From Chalara sp. BL73 (lineage: Eukaryota; Ascomycota; Leotiomycetes; Helotiales), in NCBI GenBank assembly GCA_918026815.1, contig CAKJVC010000065.1, forward strand, positions 434,001-498,000: a stretch of 64,000 nucleotides of DNA, in the 5' to 3' direction. Numbering within the stretch: position 1 is the stretch's first letter; each line of letters opens with the position of its first letter. The notes under the pieces are model-generated. The model ran no database searches. It saw only the letters and a program-made list of their open reading frames with translations, and had not been told where the DNA came from. Both the position numbers and the translations under genes were made by a program. Shown piece by piece: positions 29,795 through 41,912 of this stretch.

Positions 29795-31513
29795 TTAGCA
29801 GAGTGTAAACTTCTGAAGAGGGCCGCTGTTCCCATGGTCGGTATGCCGAGGAAAACTATATATAAACCTTTCCTGATCCTTCTGTTTCCTAATCATGCCC
29901 ATGATAACCAGCGCTGGCCCCAGAAACATGAAGCACCCATGTGCCTCGGGTCGCACAATGAAAGGCAGGTCTGACCCAGAAGCGTGAATCATGATATCTC
30001 CCGCCCGTACCAAGTGTGACACGAAAGCGTGACATTGGTGTCGGAAAGAATTATACCCCTCTAACACAAAGCCCTTAGGCTCCAGGCCAACCCAGACGTA
30101 TAAGCACCGTTCCTCGAGAATCTTATACAACTCCTCGATGCCTTTGTTGCCTTGGTTTTTCGGCATCCAATTGTCACTAGAAATGCAACTCTCCAGTCCT
30201 ACTCCATTACACTGATATTCTAAGAATGACGAGCTGTATTCGCGGTGCAGTCCACTTTCCCACGGACAAGCTGTGGAGGGGATAACTCCAATGCGTCTAC
30301 CCTCGAGCTGCAGGAGACCATGCTCGCTGTAAATTTGTCGTGGAGGTCGCGCCCAGCTCGCGCAGAAGTGGAAGACGCCCAATTGAATCCTCAACCGCGT
30401 GATATTCTGACGCAAATCAATAGCCCAAGACGGCAAGTCTTTGGCAGTGGTGCTCCTGTTGTGAAAGATTTGAAGGCAGGCTAGATCCTCGCTGACGTTA
30501 ATGGAGTGCTTTAGGAAATCCTCATACACTTGCGACACTGTCTTAGAATAGTCGATCTCTGGGAAGCCTATGGTTTCGTCACCCTCTTTCTTAGTCATTT
30601 CTGCAATGATGCCCAGAACTGCGAAGACCTTGTCCTGGGGTAAAGTCGCCTCGTACAGGCTGCTGCGCATGATCATCGTGAACCAAACCTGGGGATGCAC
30701 TTCCCCCCGGTATTGGCGGTAGTTGCAGTCAAACTTGAACAAGACATAGGTCTGCTTGGTTCTCAGGGCTTGTTCCTGAGGGTCTTGATGGGGTCTGAAG
30801 GTGTCCAGGTCTGGAAGCAACTCTTCCATGACATACTTGAACTGATCAAACGTACACTCATGCCACCCGCAGGCAATGTGGATCTCGCGAGCGGCCTGGA
30901 CCTCCTGCCTGATCCAAGTCCGACGAAACCACGGCTTGATCTTAATGAGCTCGGAGGCCGCTTTTCGCGCCGCCTTGGCATCAAAAAAAGCCTTGCGGTT
31001 CGAACCTTTTGTCCCATAGGCTTTGAACAAGGCAAAGAGTTCGGCATCATTGCCGGTCGGTAGGCCAAGCCAAACAACAACCCTGTGCGCTTTGAGATAG
31101 ATGCTGAACATCAATCCCACTTGCGCAGATTTCTCGCTGAGGTCTTTCTGGTTAATGCAGACGGCATCAATCCACAGGATACGGTCTTGTCCTAGGTGTC
31201 GAAGTTCTTGTAGTCCCTCGAAGAGATTCGCTGAGACCCAGAATGGCAGCCCATTCACCTGGATCATTGACGAAGGTTGCGGGTCTCCCCAAGTGTAGGA
31301 TAGTGCTTCGTAATGCGCCTTCACGGAGCTTCCTGCAATTGTGGCGGCTGACTTCTTGAGGTCCACTGTGAAGAGATCACATAGAATCTGGGATTGGGGG
31401 TTGGCCGAAGAGTGAACTCTCAGAAGTCGTGTCTGGGCGGGACCAAGGGGTTGGTACACCTGGCACTGCGCCTTTAATTGAGCTTCGCGCTCGGACACGT
31501 CTATACTATTCAT
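29795..31513 (-). CDS. HET-domain protein, 572 aa
   Basis: Single exon, intact. Motifs in order: YEALSYTWGDPQPSSMIQVN (residues ~69-88), LWIDAVCINQKDLSEKSAQV (~113-132), RVVVWLGLP, and IKPWFRRTWIRQEVQAAREI (~195-214), then LPQDKVFAVLGIIAEMTKKE and the C-terminal GDIMIHASGSDLPFIVRPEA block. It starts at the ATG for MNSIDVSEREAQ. The QPLGPAQTRLLRVHS N-terminus is usual for the family (Y.PL.....IRLL.L). Predicted heterokaryon-incompatibility effector; partner unknown. It lies tandemly with the HET-ZZ gene, same strand, separated by an LTR-D. Confidence 0.9.
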   Translation of the reverse strand: MNSIDVSEREAQLKAQCQVYQPLGPAQTRLLRVHSSANPQSQILCDLFTVDLKKSAATIAGSSVKAHYEALSYTWGDPQPSSMIQVNGLPFWVSANLFEGLQELRHLGQDRILWIDAVCINQKDLSEKSAQVGLMFSIYLKAHRVVVWLGLPTGNDAELFALFKAYGTKGSNRKAFFDAKAARKAASELIKIKPWFRRTWIRQEVQAAREIHIACGWHECTFDQFKYVMEELLPDLDTFRPHQDPQEQALRTKQTYVLFKFDCNYRQYRGEVHPQVWFTMIMRSSLYEATLPQDKVFAVLGIIAEMTKKEGDETIGFPEIDYSKTVSQVYEDFLKHSINVSEDLACLQIFHNRSTTAKDLPSWAIDLRQNITRLRIQLGVFHFCASWARPPRQIYSEHGLLQLEGRRIGVIPSTACPWESGLHREYSSSFLEYQCNGVGLESCISSDNWMPKNQGNKGIEELYKILEERCLYVWVGLEPKGFVLEGYNSFRHQCHAFVSHLVRAGDIMIHASGSDLPFIVRPEAHGCFMFLGPALVIMGMIRKQKDQERFIYSFPRHTDHGNSGPLQKFTLC

Positions 31514-31659
31514 TGTCGTGGCAAGGGGACTTTAATATAATTTTAATAACACTAAAGGGATCTCTGGAGAGTTCAAGCCATCTTATAACTTCTCACTTAC
31601 TACTTACCTCTCTACTTGGAATCGGGGCAATAGAACACCGAGGCCCGCATTCTTACACC

Positions 31660-31855
31660 GCTTAGTTAAGGTATGTTTACAGAGCTGCAATGCAAGCAAT
31701 ATTGTAAGGTGCTAGAGTAATGTGGCACTCATATTGATACGAAGACTAATCTCTACCTTATTAATACGTCCCGAGTCCTCTACTTATACCTTCCGAACCC
31801 CTGGCGACTCCCTACGTGCCCTTACATGCCAAGTCTTAGTTCCTTTACCGATGTC
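31660..31855 (-). repeat. LTR-like family H copy, inverted
   Basis: Reverse complement contains AAGACTTGGCATGTAAGGGC, GGTATAAGTAGAGGACTCGG and GTAGAGATTAGTCTTCGTAT, matching 22900-23055. Ends approximate. Confidence 0.6.
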
Positions 31856-32143
31856 AGAAATAGGGTCTATTAGGCAGGGAATCAATTAGAGGATCTATGA
31901 GGGTATCACAGCAATGGAATACAGGGCTTGTAAGAGCGTTATGTGGTGATTGTATTTTCTACAATTACGACTGTAATCTGTGTGTGCGTGAGGTGCTCTA
32001 GCTCCTTGGCATACTCACGTAGGCTTACGCCTCCGGTGTCCCGAGACTTTCTGTACGTCTGAGAGTTTTCGAGTATTTTGAAATCTTGTTCTCTTAAAAC
32101 CTTGTTGAAACTATATTTAAATCCCCCCTATCTGAATAATATG
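31856..32143. other. Short intergenic, no feature
   Basis: Only the presumed 3' flank of the GH106-like gene. Confidence 0.3.
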
Positions 32144-35100
32144 TTAGATCTGGATGAGATTGTAAGGGGTAACTACAACTGCGTCAAGTAACCCTGCCGG
32201 AACGCGAGTTTCTGAAGCAACCGATATCCCCGGACCAGCACGAGGACGTGCACCCGATGATCTCAAGCTGGAATATATTGGGGCGACAGCATTGTACAAT
32301 GTCGTTGCAACGGTAGCCTCCACCAAATTCTTGCCCTCCTTCAAGTAAGCCGAGACATCCGCTTTGGCATCGCTCAAATTTAGAGGAGGAAGCTGCTTGC
32401 CGTTGATGCGAACCCGAATCGTGTTCTGTACCTTGCCGAAAGCGATAGTCACCCCGCTACCGTCTGATCTCTTCCACGAGAAAGAAGTACTGTAGTAGCC
32501 GACGCCAGACGAGTTTCTGAAGCCAGGAATTTCATGCCAAGACTTGAGAGCATCAATTTTGATGGTATGGTTTGTCTTGGTGCCAATGGTATTGCTGTCA
32601 AAGAAGTCGGCACCTGGAGTCCAGCTTTCAATTGTCAAAGTCCAGTTTCCCAGGGTGAATGAAGGGGTAATCTTTTGAGGAGGAATAGTAACTGTTTTGG
32701 AATCTTTGAGTGTGACTTTTCCTGAACCGGCAGAGGCAGGAACTCTGATGCTGATGCCATCTCCTTTGGTGTACACGTAGCCTAGATTCTTGAAAGGAGC
32801 TGACGTGACATGGTTTGTAGGAGCATCGCCGCTTCTGGCTTTCTTGAACGCAACGAGGACGTTTTCACCAGCCGCAAGTGTAAAAGGAATAGTAATAGTC
32901 TTCGAAGGAGTGACCGTATATTCAACGACTGGCACCTCGGAGCCTGTCCAGGCGTCAAGAAGGAAAGGAGTATTGTTCGTTTCAAATGTGACAGTTCCGG
33001 AATTTGTGGTGTCTCCACCGTTGTAGACGAATATATAATCCGTTCCTGACAGTCTATCTAGACGCCAGTACGTCAGCCAAGCTGGGTTTGAAACTTTGGC
33101 TCGCGGTTGAACCCCTAACAGAGCGAGAGTAGGAGCTAGAGGTCCGCTACCAACTTGGCGGACATTATTCAGTGACAGTATGCTTCGAATATTGGCCTGT
33201 GCTTGCTGTAAACCTTTGGCAGAGGCAATTGTTGTTGGAATACCGCCTTGAATTACAATTGGGAGTCCTTCTTTGGCATACTGAACGAGCTTCTCCGTCC
33301 CTAGTAGGGTAAGCATGTCAATGGACCGCAGCACTAGAGATTTGTAGGAAGGCCCGTCTGGCGCAAGAATCCTATTCTTAACTTTTGCTAGAGGTAGCTC
33401 AAAGTTAGCAGGCGATATGAATTCATAGCCATACCCTGGTAGCATCTGTCAGCAAACTCTTTTCACCACAAAGACATTTGAAAAATACCGGCAGCTAAAA
33501 GGTCCGTGAAGTTGTTGCTGATGGAATTGTTCAGCTGCAAGCTTCTTGTGTTCTTATTCCAAAACGCAACATCTCGCTGTGGTATCCCTAATTGAAGCAC
33601 CCATTGAGTTCGAGCAATGAAATCGTTCATCTCACTAAAGCCATTTTCCCATACGGGCTGGTGGCGGGACCACGGCTCGCTGAACAAGTAGCTGAAAGAG
33701 GTAACGCCAGGCCACTGAATTACAAAACAGTCAGAGGTCAACTCACAAGAGACTAGCCGCTGAAGAATTCTTACCGTTGTGTTAGGATATTGCCCTGAGA
33801 AACTGGCACCATGGAAGACCATCTGATTGTTTCCCTTGTAGTGGCAATATCGTCAGCTGATATCTGAGAAGTAAGAAACCATGCAAAGTTTGGAAGACAT
33901 AACAGAGACTGGCCTGCGACTTCAGGTCGCTAATAGAGTGTGAAAAGGATACTTACAACTGCCCACGATCTTTTGACAAGGTTTAAAAGCTCCGGCAGCG
34001 TCAGATTATACACAATTCCACGCACGGCTCCCATTTCGTTGGAGACAACACGTTTGCCAGCCAAGTTGGAGGGACCAACGTACTGGCGGTACATATCTAA
34101 GAGGCGTTGGCTTTTTTGCCAGGAACTTTGTATTGGATCTTACCAAGGGAGCCTGAGCCTGTTTCATCCAATCCTAAGCTCTCGTCTTCGGGAGCAGTGA
34201 CCTCAGGAATTACTTGCGCCTGGATTAAAATTAGCAAAATAAAGAGTTGAAAGAGAGATCTGACTTGCCCCATCTACAGGAATATTATACCCAACTTGGC
34301 CAGAGAATTCAGCGTTGACGTACGTTCTTGACCATTCCGTTAGGGCTTTGTAATACGATTGCATAGAGACAGTTAGTGCGCTTCGATAGTCTTCAATGTA
34401 ACCCGCGCCTTTGTCGCTTGCGTCCGCCTCGATCACAGTGTAATAATTTATGCCGAAGTTGAGCCCGTTGTTGCGAGTAAGAAGCATAGCGTATTTCCCA
34501 ATATTGTAGCTGTGAAGTTTTCTGAAGGTGGTTTGCAGCTTTGGCGTCCAAAACACGGTGCTATAGATTTCCAGACTGTCCTCCCAAACTTTTCTATATC
34601 AGCATTATTAGCTTTAGGAGAGAAACTTCTGACACTCACTGTAATTTCCGATCTGCTTAAAAAGATCACGAACTCCATTTCCCATTACATACTTCTCAAG
34701 AAAATCCGCGGTAACTTTGGCTCCACCAGCGGAGAAATCTAGGGATTACGAAGTAAGTTAGCTAGCGGGTGCAGTGGATTTTTTAATCAAATTCTACGAA
34801 GCTCCGTTGACAATAAGCCTCACACTTAGGTAATAAGAGAATATAAGGAGAGAATCCATATTACGGTCAACTGCAAAAGATCCATTCTGGAGAATGTTTT
34901 GAGGGGTACTGGATCCGGGAATTGCGGCCCTTTCCAAGTTGAGCTTATAATATGCGGCAAAAACAATGTGTTTCTTAGCCGATGTTGTCGCCGGGAACTT
35001 AATAGACAGACTGCCATCAGGTTTCACAGTCTTTGTTAAGTCCGTGATGCTCCTTTCTGACACTTTGAATGTTGTTCGGTTGTAGAAAGGGTTCGTAATA

Positions 35101-35843
35101 GCGGATGCGTCGAGTTTTACGTTCTGAAATTCCGCAATTGATTCTGTGAGGACATCGGCCTGGGTGACCGAAATGAGTTGGCCAAGTCCATATCCCGGTA
35201 CCTTTCCATCGAAGGTTCCACCTGCTTGAACAGTTTTATAATCGAAGACCTTGCTTGGCTATCAGCATGTTTGCTGCATACCTATGGGAAAGTAACAACC
35301 ATATCATAAGCAAGACCAGCTGGATATCAGATTAGCATACTCAGTGGAAGTACAGTACAGCCAAAAACGTACGATCAGTGGGAGAAGCAGGAACACCTTG
35401 CCCAGATTGAGGACCCATGCAAAGATCCATCCGAAGCCCGCTTTCTTTTGAAGCTTGAAGCGCCGCCTTGAGGATGGCATTGTAAGCCGGCGTGCCGTAG
35501 CCGTAAGTTGCCCAATCCGTGACAGGAGCGCCAACCCTACCGCCATACTGCGAACCATATCAGAATTAATTCCAGCAGAATGCAGTTGCGGCAACTTACA
35601 TTGTAGAAAGGGAGGAATTCCACCCCCCCTGCGCCTATTGATCCAATAGATTTGATATCAGCAGCCACCGCAGCAGGAGGAACACTTGCGTCTGGGAGCC
35701 TACATAAATCAGCATTCTGGACATGTTCCTTTCATAAGGAAAGAAACTTGCCAGTATCGAAATTTAGGTCTATATTGTACAGAAGGAGTCTGAAAAGAAT
35801 CAAAGTTCTTTGCCATAGCATTGGGTGTTTGGGCTAGGGACAT
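32144..35843 (-). pseudogene. GH106-like alpha-L-rhamnosidase gene with two lesions
   Basis: Eleven exons fit in phase: 35843-35752, 35699-35600, 35547-35373, 35319-35285, 35249-34865, 34738-34640, 34588-34269, 34219-33957, 33834-33775, 33714-33489 and 33435-32144. Motifs: KFRYWLPDASVPPAAVAADI, GSIGAGGVEFLPFYN, YGGRVGAPVTDWATYGYG, WTPKLQTTFRKLHSY, NYYTVIEADASDKGAGYIED, SNLAGKRVVSNEMGAVRG, GYGYEFISPANFELP; this is the fungal GH106-type (PF17132) pattern, usually secreted and acting on rhamnosides. Two introns (after 35752 and after 34269) use GC donors. Lesions: TAG at 35284-35282 with a leftover intron of only 32 bp, and a missing A in the A-run near 34110 (exon 8 is one base short). The 5' signal exon is uncertain; ATG AAA ATA ATC at about 35981 is a candidate. 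Sequencing error cannot be excluded. Confidence 0.65.
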
Positions 35844-37156
35844 CGCAACGGAATGGCATCCTTTATTAATCACGGCAGTGAAAAGCACTAACTAATTAGA
35901 ATGTCAGTTTATATTCCTAATCTCTAGTTCTTGCCTGTCTTTGAACAGATGAGAAGTAGCTTACACCGAGGATTATTTTCATAGTGAGTTCGGAATGCGT
36001 TCTTTTCGACCGGGTTTCTTCCTAAGGAGATATGGGCGTGCTTACGTGAAGGCTGACTTCATTGAAAGAGATGATATATAAAGTCGATCATGGGTGGTAT
36101 ATCCCCAACGCCTATTTGCCGCTATCGGTTAGAGAAAGCCCGAGCAGATCATCTCTTTCTTCTCCACTTAATGAACACAACGTTTTAGGGCATCCGTAAG
36201 GATTTAGTGGGGCCAAGTCTCGCTACAATATTTCGGCAGATACCGTACCAGTCCGTTGTAATGGATTGAAGAACGAATTCCCCGCATCAAATGAATTGCC
36301 AAGGTACGCGCCACCGCATTCTCTCCACAATTTCACAAGCATCTCCACGAGTGCAATTGTTTCGTCCACAGATGCGCCGAGCATCGGGCCGAGGAAGACG
36401 CTTTAAGCATAACTCAACTCGGTGGAACTTGTTGAAGACGAGATTGTTGTTATGATTCGAAGCAAGAACGGTAGGAGGCACCAGGGGGACTATTTACAAA
36501 GGAAAAGGCTGGAGGAACAGGAGTTTGCGGATGCGAAACCGAGCAGTGAATACGAGAAAAATACAGTGAGTGGCAGGTCTGACTTGTCAAATACCTCGCT
36601 CAAGGGTGCATGGGCTACCCCTCCGCCCTGCGCAGGAGATTGAATAAACGATTCCTTCCTAGGTCTCGTTCCTATACACGCACAGTAAACTCTGAAGCTG
36701 TACCGTGTACGACTATAATTCAGTGCATGTTGCGAGATACGAGATACGAAAACCATTTTGGCACAGTTTCTCCCAATTTCGTGGTGAAAGAATAGCTTAA
36801 AATATGCCACAGTGTGATGATTGGGAGCGGGTTCGTGATTGCCGAGCAATGCCACCTCTCCCCTGCTTCTTCCATCCATACAAGTCAGGCTATTTACAAG
36901 GTGACCTTGCTATTTCGGGTAGTGCCAGTATCATTTACCATTTTGGTACTGATTTCAAAAAGAGTAAGCTACAGTGCAATAGCTGAAATTTGACGATACA
37001 CCCATGTAATCCCGAGATGACGATATTCAATGAATCTCTCTCATCTCGCTCTCGCATTTCGCGTGTGCCTTTCCTCATATATAATGCCTTGTATTCGTTT
37101 AAACACCCGCCACCATCACCATCACCAATCTTATTTTCTTTTGTCTTCTTTTCGGC
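35844..37156. other. Divergent intergenic region, no supported gene
   Basis: Lies between the GH106-like gene and the FAD oxidase. Short frames at 36422-36643 (+) and 36490-36879 (-) overlap and lack family features. CACCATCACCATCACC microsatellite-like sequence is just upstream of the FAD gene (37110). Confidence 0.4.
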
Positions 37157-38908
37157 ATGTTTTACTCTCAAGCAGTTGCAGCCTTGGCCTTGCTAGGCAT
37201 CGCAAAATCTCATTCATCTCCTGGGTACTATCTTCCTTTCTCAGCCAATACGACCGCCAGTTATGGAAAGACGATTGGCTCTTCTTGTGCCTGTGCCGCC
37301 CTTCAATATCAATATCCTGACCGTGTCCTTGCCGAAAATTCAACTGACTACACCGAGGAGGCAACGCATTATTACGATGCTCGACAGGACCTCGAACCCA
37401 AGTGCATTTTCTTACCTTCATGTGCTGAGCAGGTCGTAATGGCTGTTAAAACTCTGAAGACCTGCAAATCTCAATTTGCAGTCCGTAGTGCTGGCCACAT
37501 GTCTGTTAGTAGCTTGCCTGAAGATATCTTCCAGGACATTCCACTAATGGATATAGTACGTTGGTGCAGCCAATACCCAAGGCGGTGTCTTGGTAGCCTT
37601 GACAGGAATGAAGGACTTTGCCTTCAACGAAGCAGATAACACTGCCGAAGCTGGCCCCGGTCACACTTGGTACGATATGGCTTCGAATTTGGAGCCTTAC
37701 GGAAGAATTGCTATCGGTGGCCGCCTTAAGACGATTGGAATTTCAGGATTGACCCTTGGTGGGGGGCTCCACTACTTTCTCAACAAGTACGGCTACGCCA
37801 TGGACAATGTAGCTGGATACGACGTGGTCACAGGAAATGGTGAGCTCCTCCGGGCAAACGCAACACAGAACTCCGACATGTTCTGGGCACTAAAGGGTGG
37901 TGGGGCCAACTTCGGCATTGTTACTAGGTTCATTTTTAATACCTATGACGTTCCACGAGTAACCAGCACTTACCAGATTTTCAATGAGTCGGCAGTTCCA
38001 GCTTTCATTTAAGCCGTTGTCGACAAAACAAATCATCCTCTGGACCTAGTGAACCCCGTTGGCGCCGGTGCTGTAATGCTTATTCAAGTCAATGCTACTA
38101 CAAAGGTTGTCAGTCCAGAGATTTTTGGCCTCCAAGAAGGAGCAGTGGAATTACCAGATCAGTTTGCCAATTTCACTGCCATTACAGGAACCGTGAAGCG
38201 ATTCAATATAACCACTGCGGCCGCCTGGTCCGCACAGTTTGATACTCCTTACCAAACACAGCGGTAGTAATCCCAACTTTCCCTTGCTGGGCATCTATAG
38301 CACATGTTAACTAATGGGAGGGCAGACAAGAATTCGGTATGCATAGTGTGCTATCCAACGATACTGATGCCATTATGGCAATGTACGAAATGTATAAGAG
38401 CGCCGTGAGCGAGCTCGAAGATGTCGAGGGTGTCTATCCTACCTTTGTTCTGCAGGAAATGCCGAAGAGCGGCGCTGCTGTCTCCGCAAACAATGGCATT
38501 GGCAACACCTGGTCTATCGACCCCACTAAGTCCAGGATCTGTACGTGCATGTCCCACTAGTACCCAATTCAATTCGCCATACTATAGATATACCGCCGGG
38601 CGAGGAAATAGCAAATGAATAATGCTAACAGTCTCACAGGGTGGGAAATTTCAATACAATGGAGAAATCCAGAAGACGACCTGAAAGTCCTCTCATGGTC
38701 GCACAACCTTACGGAGACGATGCACGCAATGAATATGGCCAAGGGGCTCGGTGACGACTTTATCTATCAGAATGATGCTTCTGAATATCAGAAGCCATAC
38801 GATACAATTCCTCCGGGCAACATGGTTAAGCTGAGGCAAATCAGAGCGAAATATGATCCAGATTTAGTCTTCAGGAAACTCTCTGACGGAGGATTCAAAT
38901 TTGATTAG
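37157..38908 (+). pseudogene. Secreted BBE-type FAD-linked oxidoreductase with one in-frame stop
   Basis: Exons 37157-37504, 37557-38263, 38326-38540 and 38640-38908; all three introns are GT-AG and the total is exactly 513 codons. MFYSQAVAALALLGIAKSHS is a signal peptide. FAD_binding_4 motifs: QFAVRSAGHMS (the RSGGH loop whose His normally carries FAD), GAANTQGGVLVALTGMKDFA, AEAGPGHTWYDM, TIGISGLTLGGGLHYFLNKY, GYAMDNVAGYDVVTGNGELL and MFWALKGGGANFGIVTRF. The BBE C-terminus is KYDPDLVFRKLSDGGFKF. Such enzymes oxidise alcohols, sugars or alkaloid-like substrates; often in secondary metabolism. A TAA at 38010-38012 (AFI-stop-AVVD) sits where relatives have Asn or Gln; a C-to-T change of CAA would explain it. 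Otherwise intact. Confidence 0.8.
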
Positions 38909-39169
38909 ATTCACGAATATGCAGATTGTCACTGAAAGAGGCCTCCTTGGAATCGCGTCCTCCCGGATACAGTGATCGCACTGCTTGGTGGGGCCAGAGA
39001 ATTGAGTTTACCGCGCGAAAGATGAGACTTAGGGCAGGCAGATGCTTGGTATGAGTATGTGGATGGTATCTTCATGGATTATTGGAGAGGGCCTGTCGAG
39101 CCGTTGGAAGACGTGGAAGATGATGTGGTTATTCGGAGATTAGAAATACGATGAGAGGAATATGTATTT
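38909..39169 (+). other. Coding-like scrap downstream of the FAD gene
   Basis: About 39025-39152 reads ADAWYEYVDGIFMDYWRGPV followed by EPLEDVEDDVVIRRLEIR and a stop: codon-like, acidic, unknown family. Possibly the C-terminus of a lost gene. Confidence 0.3.
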
Positions 39170-39395
39170 GTATCACTTTCTGAGTGATACTTCTTGGTTT
39201 CTGATAACTTGCAATTGCTTAAGTCGGTTACCCACGGGGCACGTAGCACCGCGATCTCTGCGCAGTGCTAGTATGCTCGTTGTAGGTGGTTGACTTGTTC
39301 TTGTATTCATTCTTCTAAGTCTATTACTACGTACAGGAGTATATGCCCATGTAGTCCGTGCGTCGCGGGGTGTGCTATTCACTCGTACCAATAGT
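39170..39395 (+). repeat. LTR-like family C copy
   Basis: Matches 5471-5690 over its length (ACTTGCAATTGCTTAAGTCG, GGGGCACGTAGCACC, GTGGTTGACTTGTTCTTG). Ends approximate. Confidence 0.65.
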
Positions 39396-39588
39396 TATTT
39401 AATTATAATTAATCTGGTGGAGTTGATACTCGCTTATTTAGGTGATCGGAATGGGCTGCACGGACTCAAAGGATATCGAATTCGGGGATCTGCGCTAAGT
39501 GATAGAGCTATTAGCATTTGCGTTTATTAGAAGGATAGGAAATAGTCACTCCGCTTTGTCCTGTGGCCAAGCACTCTGGAGAGAAGTG

Positions 39589-39699
39589 TCAAGCCGCCAA
39601 AAAGCGGCCATATTTTCCACGAGCAATGCCGATGAAGGATGCGATACCGATGAGAAATAGAACGGCCGCGGGGACTCCAAGGATCGTGAGAATACTCAT
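39589..39699 (-). CDS. Possible 36-aa single-pass membrane peptide
   Basis: ATG at 39699 opens 36 codons: a hydrophobic helix (VPAAVLFLIGIASFIGIA) then basic RGKYGR. The frame is open further upstream, so it may be the last exon of a longer gene. Weak evidence. Confidence 0.25.
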   Translation of the reverse strand: MSILTILGVPAAVLFLIGIASFIGIARGKYGRFLAA

Positions 39700-40616
39700 T
39701 CTCAAATAGTAGGGAGCATGAGAGTAGTATCTGGGTTGACCGGGCGAAGAATTGAGAGAGATCTTGGTTAAAGAGAACTGGAAAGGATATGTTCATCTGA
39801 ACGAAATGCAGAACGAAATGCCTTATATGGCTGTACTTTTGACAAAATTGACACAGGTAATACCGGAGTACAAACTGATTGTCCGAACCCCACGAGACAC
39901 TAGAAATAGGAGGTATGAGAAGATGCTGTTTTCAGCATGTGGACCCTCGCCTTCTTTATCTCGAATCGCATTTAGAAGACAACTTCAACAGTAATCAATA
40001 GCGGTACGAAGCAAGCAATACGACAGTGCTAAATTTGGTGATCCCAAAGTGGATGTCAAGCCTCAGGATGGGAGATGGGAGATGGTTCGTCGTATGCAAA
40101 TGTCCTCGACTACCCAATCAATCGCTTTGTTCGCGAAATCTCGTTATCGGTGCGAGGGAGTTGGGGGGGTTGGTCTCTATCATACTCAAACGTTGCCGGC
40201 TTAGTCCGAATTAGGCCCTTGTTCCCAAGAAAGAGCGTGTCAAGTCCTTGTTTGGCGAGGCTGATTTTTGATTTCCCTTTTTTTCGCAGAGCCAACGCCG
40301 AGCGGGACTGATAAATCCTCAACCCTAAACCTAGCTTAAAACGCCACTTTTTTTATGAACCGGAGGTTTTTTTTCTTTCAAAGCTTTGGTCATCGGGCAT
40401 TTCAAATGTGCCGTTCTGATCCCTGTCACACCCGTTTCCAGCGTCGAAGTATGAAACGCGCCATCCATTCCCACATGGTGGCTTGCATATGGTGGCCAAT
40501 GCGACGAATATAATAACCGTGAGGGCCAGATCTCGCACTCTCTTAGATATATCCAATCCAAATCATCTACGCTCGTATACGAAGGTCCGGTACTGTTTCC
40601 TCCCATGATTCGTACG
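39700..40616. other. Intergenic, no supported gene
   Basis: Overlapping short frames only; contains T-rich tracts near 40350 and the promoter region of the Zn2Cys6 gene. Confidence 0.35.
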
Positions 40617-41912
40617 ATGTTGCCCATCTCCCGGAAACCGCATCGAAAGTCTAGGACTGGTTGTGCGAATTGCAAGGGAAGAAGAGTCAAAGTATGTAAC
40701 TGAGTTCCCCATGTACAGGATATTCCGCGCATTCTGTGTTGGCTTCCATTTCAAAAGCTCCCTTTCAATCTCCTGATAACTCTTCAAAGCCTCGCGTACG
40801 TGTCATGAACGAGGCTGATCGGATTTTTGGGATAGTGTGACGAGCGACAGCCAAGATGCTTGAATTGCACGAGGCGTAAACTCCAATGCCAATTCGAACC
40901 CCGGCATCAACATGTAAAGCTCGCTCCCACATTGAGCCCCGGGGTGCCACCAACAGCCGTTCCAAAGGCTCCGTTACCACTGGCGCCAGATCAATCCCGG
41001 TCTCACGCCATAAACCTGGCCCACCTTGAGCTGCTCCACCATTTTTGCACATCCACATATTACACGCTGTCCCATAATTCTATTCTGAGAACAATGTACC
41101 AAACTACCGTTGTCAAGATTGGATACGCATGCGACTATGTCATGTATAGTATTCTGTCTATCTCAGCTTTGCACTTATCCCGTCTTAACGCCGACCAAGA
41201 ACGGCACTTTCTCTCGCAAGCATTAGATTTGCATCACCTAGCGTTAACCACAGGCTTGCCAGCCCTGCAAAACATTACGGACGAGAACTGCGCGTGCCTC
41301 TACATCTTTTCAGTCCTCACCTTTATATTCGAATCAGCCCGCCGCAGCAAATTCCATACCCTCTTCTCAGAAGAAGACACCGGTTTGATAGGGTGGGTTT
41401 CGGTGCTTCGTGGGTCCCGGGCTATTATTGAGTCATCAAGTCGAGCTTTGCTACAGGACGGGCCGTTGGGCCCGCTGCTTGCTGCTGGTGCACGGCGCGC
41501 CCGTGTACAAGCTTCGAGCTCAGCGCATACAGATCACCTCTGGGAGCTCCAACGCTTGGTAAATGAGGCTCCCGCTAGCAGTGACGAAATTCACACCTAC
41601 AATCTCAGTATTGATAGCCTTCGACTCGCCTTCAACGTTGTTTTCAAGAAGTTGCCAGATACTTACGAAGCCACAGATGTCTTTGTCTGGTTGTACAAGC
41701 TGTCAGATCACTTTCTGGAACTTCTTTCTCAGAGGAAGCCCGAGGCGTTGGTAATCCTTGCTCATTTTTCTGTGCTGCTGAAGGAGCTGGACAATAGGTG
41801 GTGGATAAACGGATGGAGCAAACGCCTAATTTCTCAAATTCACGGGGTATTGGGTGAGGAACATCGGCTGTGGATCGTGTGGCCGATAAGAGAGATTGGA
41901 TGGATGCCCTAA
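40617..41912 (+). CDS. Zn2Cys6 transcription factor, 383 aa
   Basis: Exons 40617-40691 and 40836-41912 with a 144-bp GTATGT...GATAG intron in phase 0. Joining them completes the Gal4-type cluster: GCANCKGRRVK, then CDERQPRCLNCTRRKLQC, giving CX2CX6CX6CX2CX6C with the intron between residues of the third spacing, a common position in this family. The basic linker RKPHRKSRTG precedes it. The rest (LELLHHFCTSTYYTLSHN; YVMYSILSISALHLSRLNAD) resembles the UPC2-like/sterol-uptake regulator C-terminal domain. Either ATG 40617 or the in-frame ATG 40605 could start. Nuclear DNA-binding regulator; no neighbouring cluster clearly depends on it, although the FAD oxidase is 1.7 kb away. Confidence 0.85.

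Noticed and set aside
32144..35843. Beta-galactosidase (GH35) reading of the secreted glycosidase
   Set aside because: The FRYWLPDAS, GAGGVEFLPFYN and SNEMGA segments fit the GH106-type family better; no GH35 catalytic motif seen.
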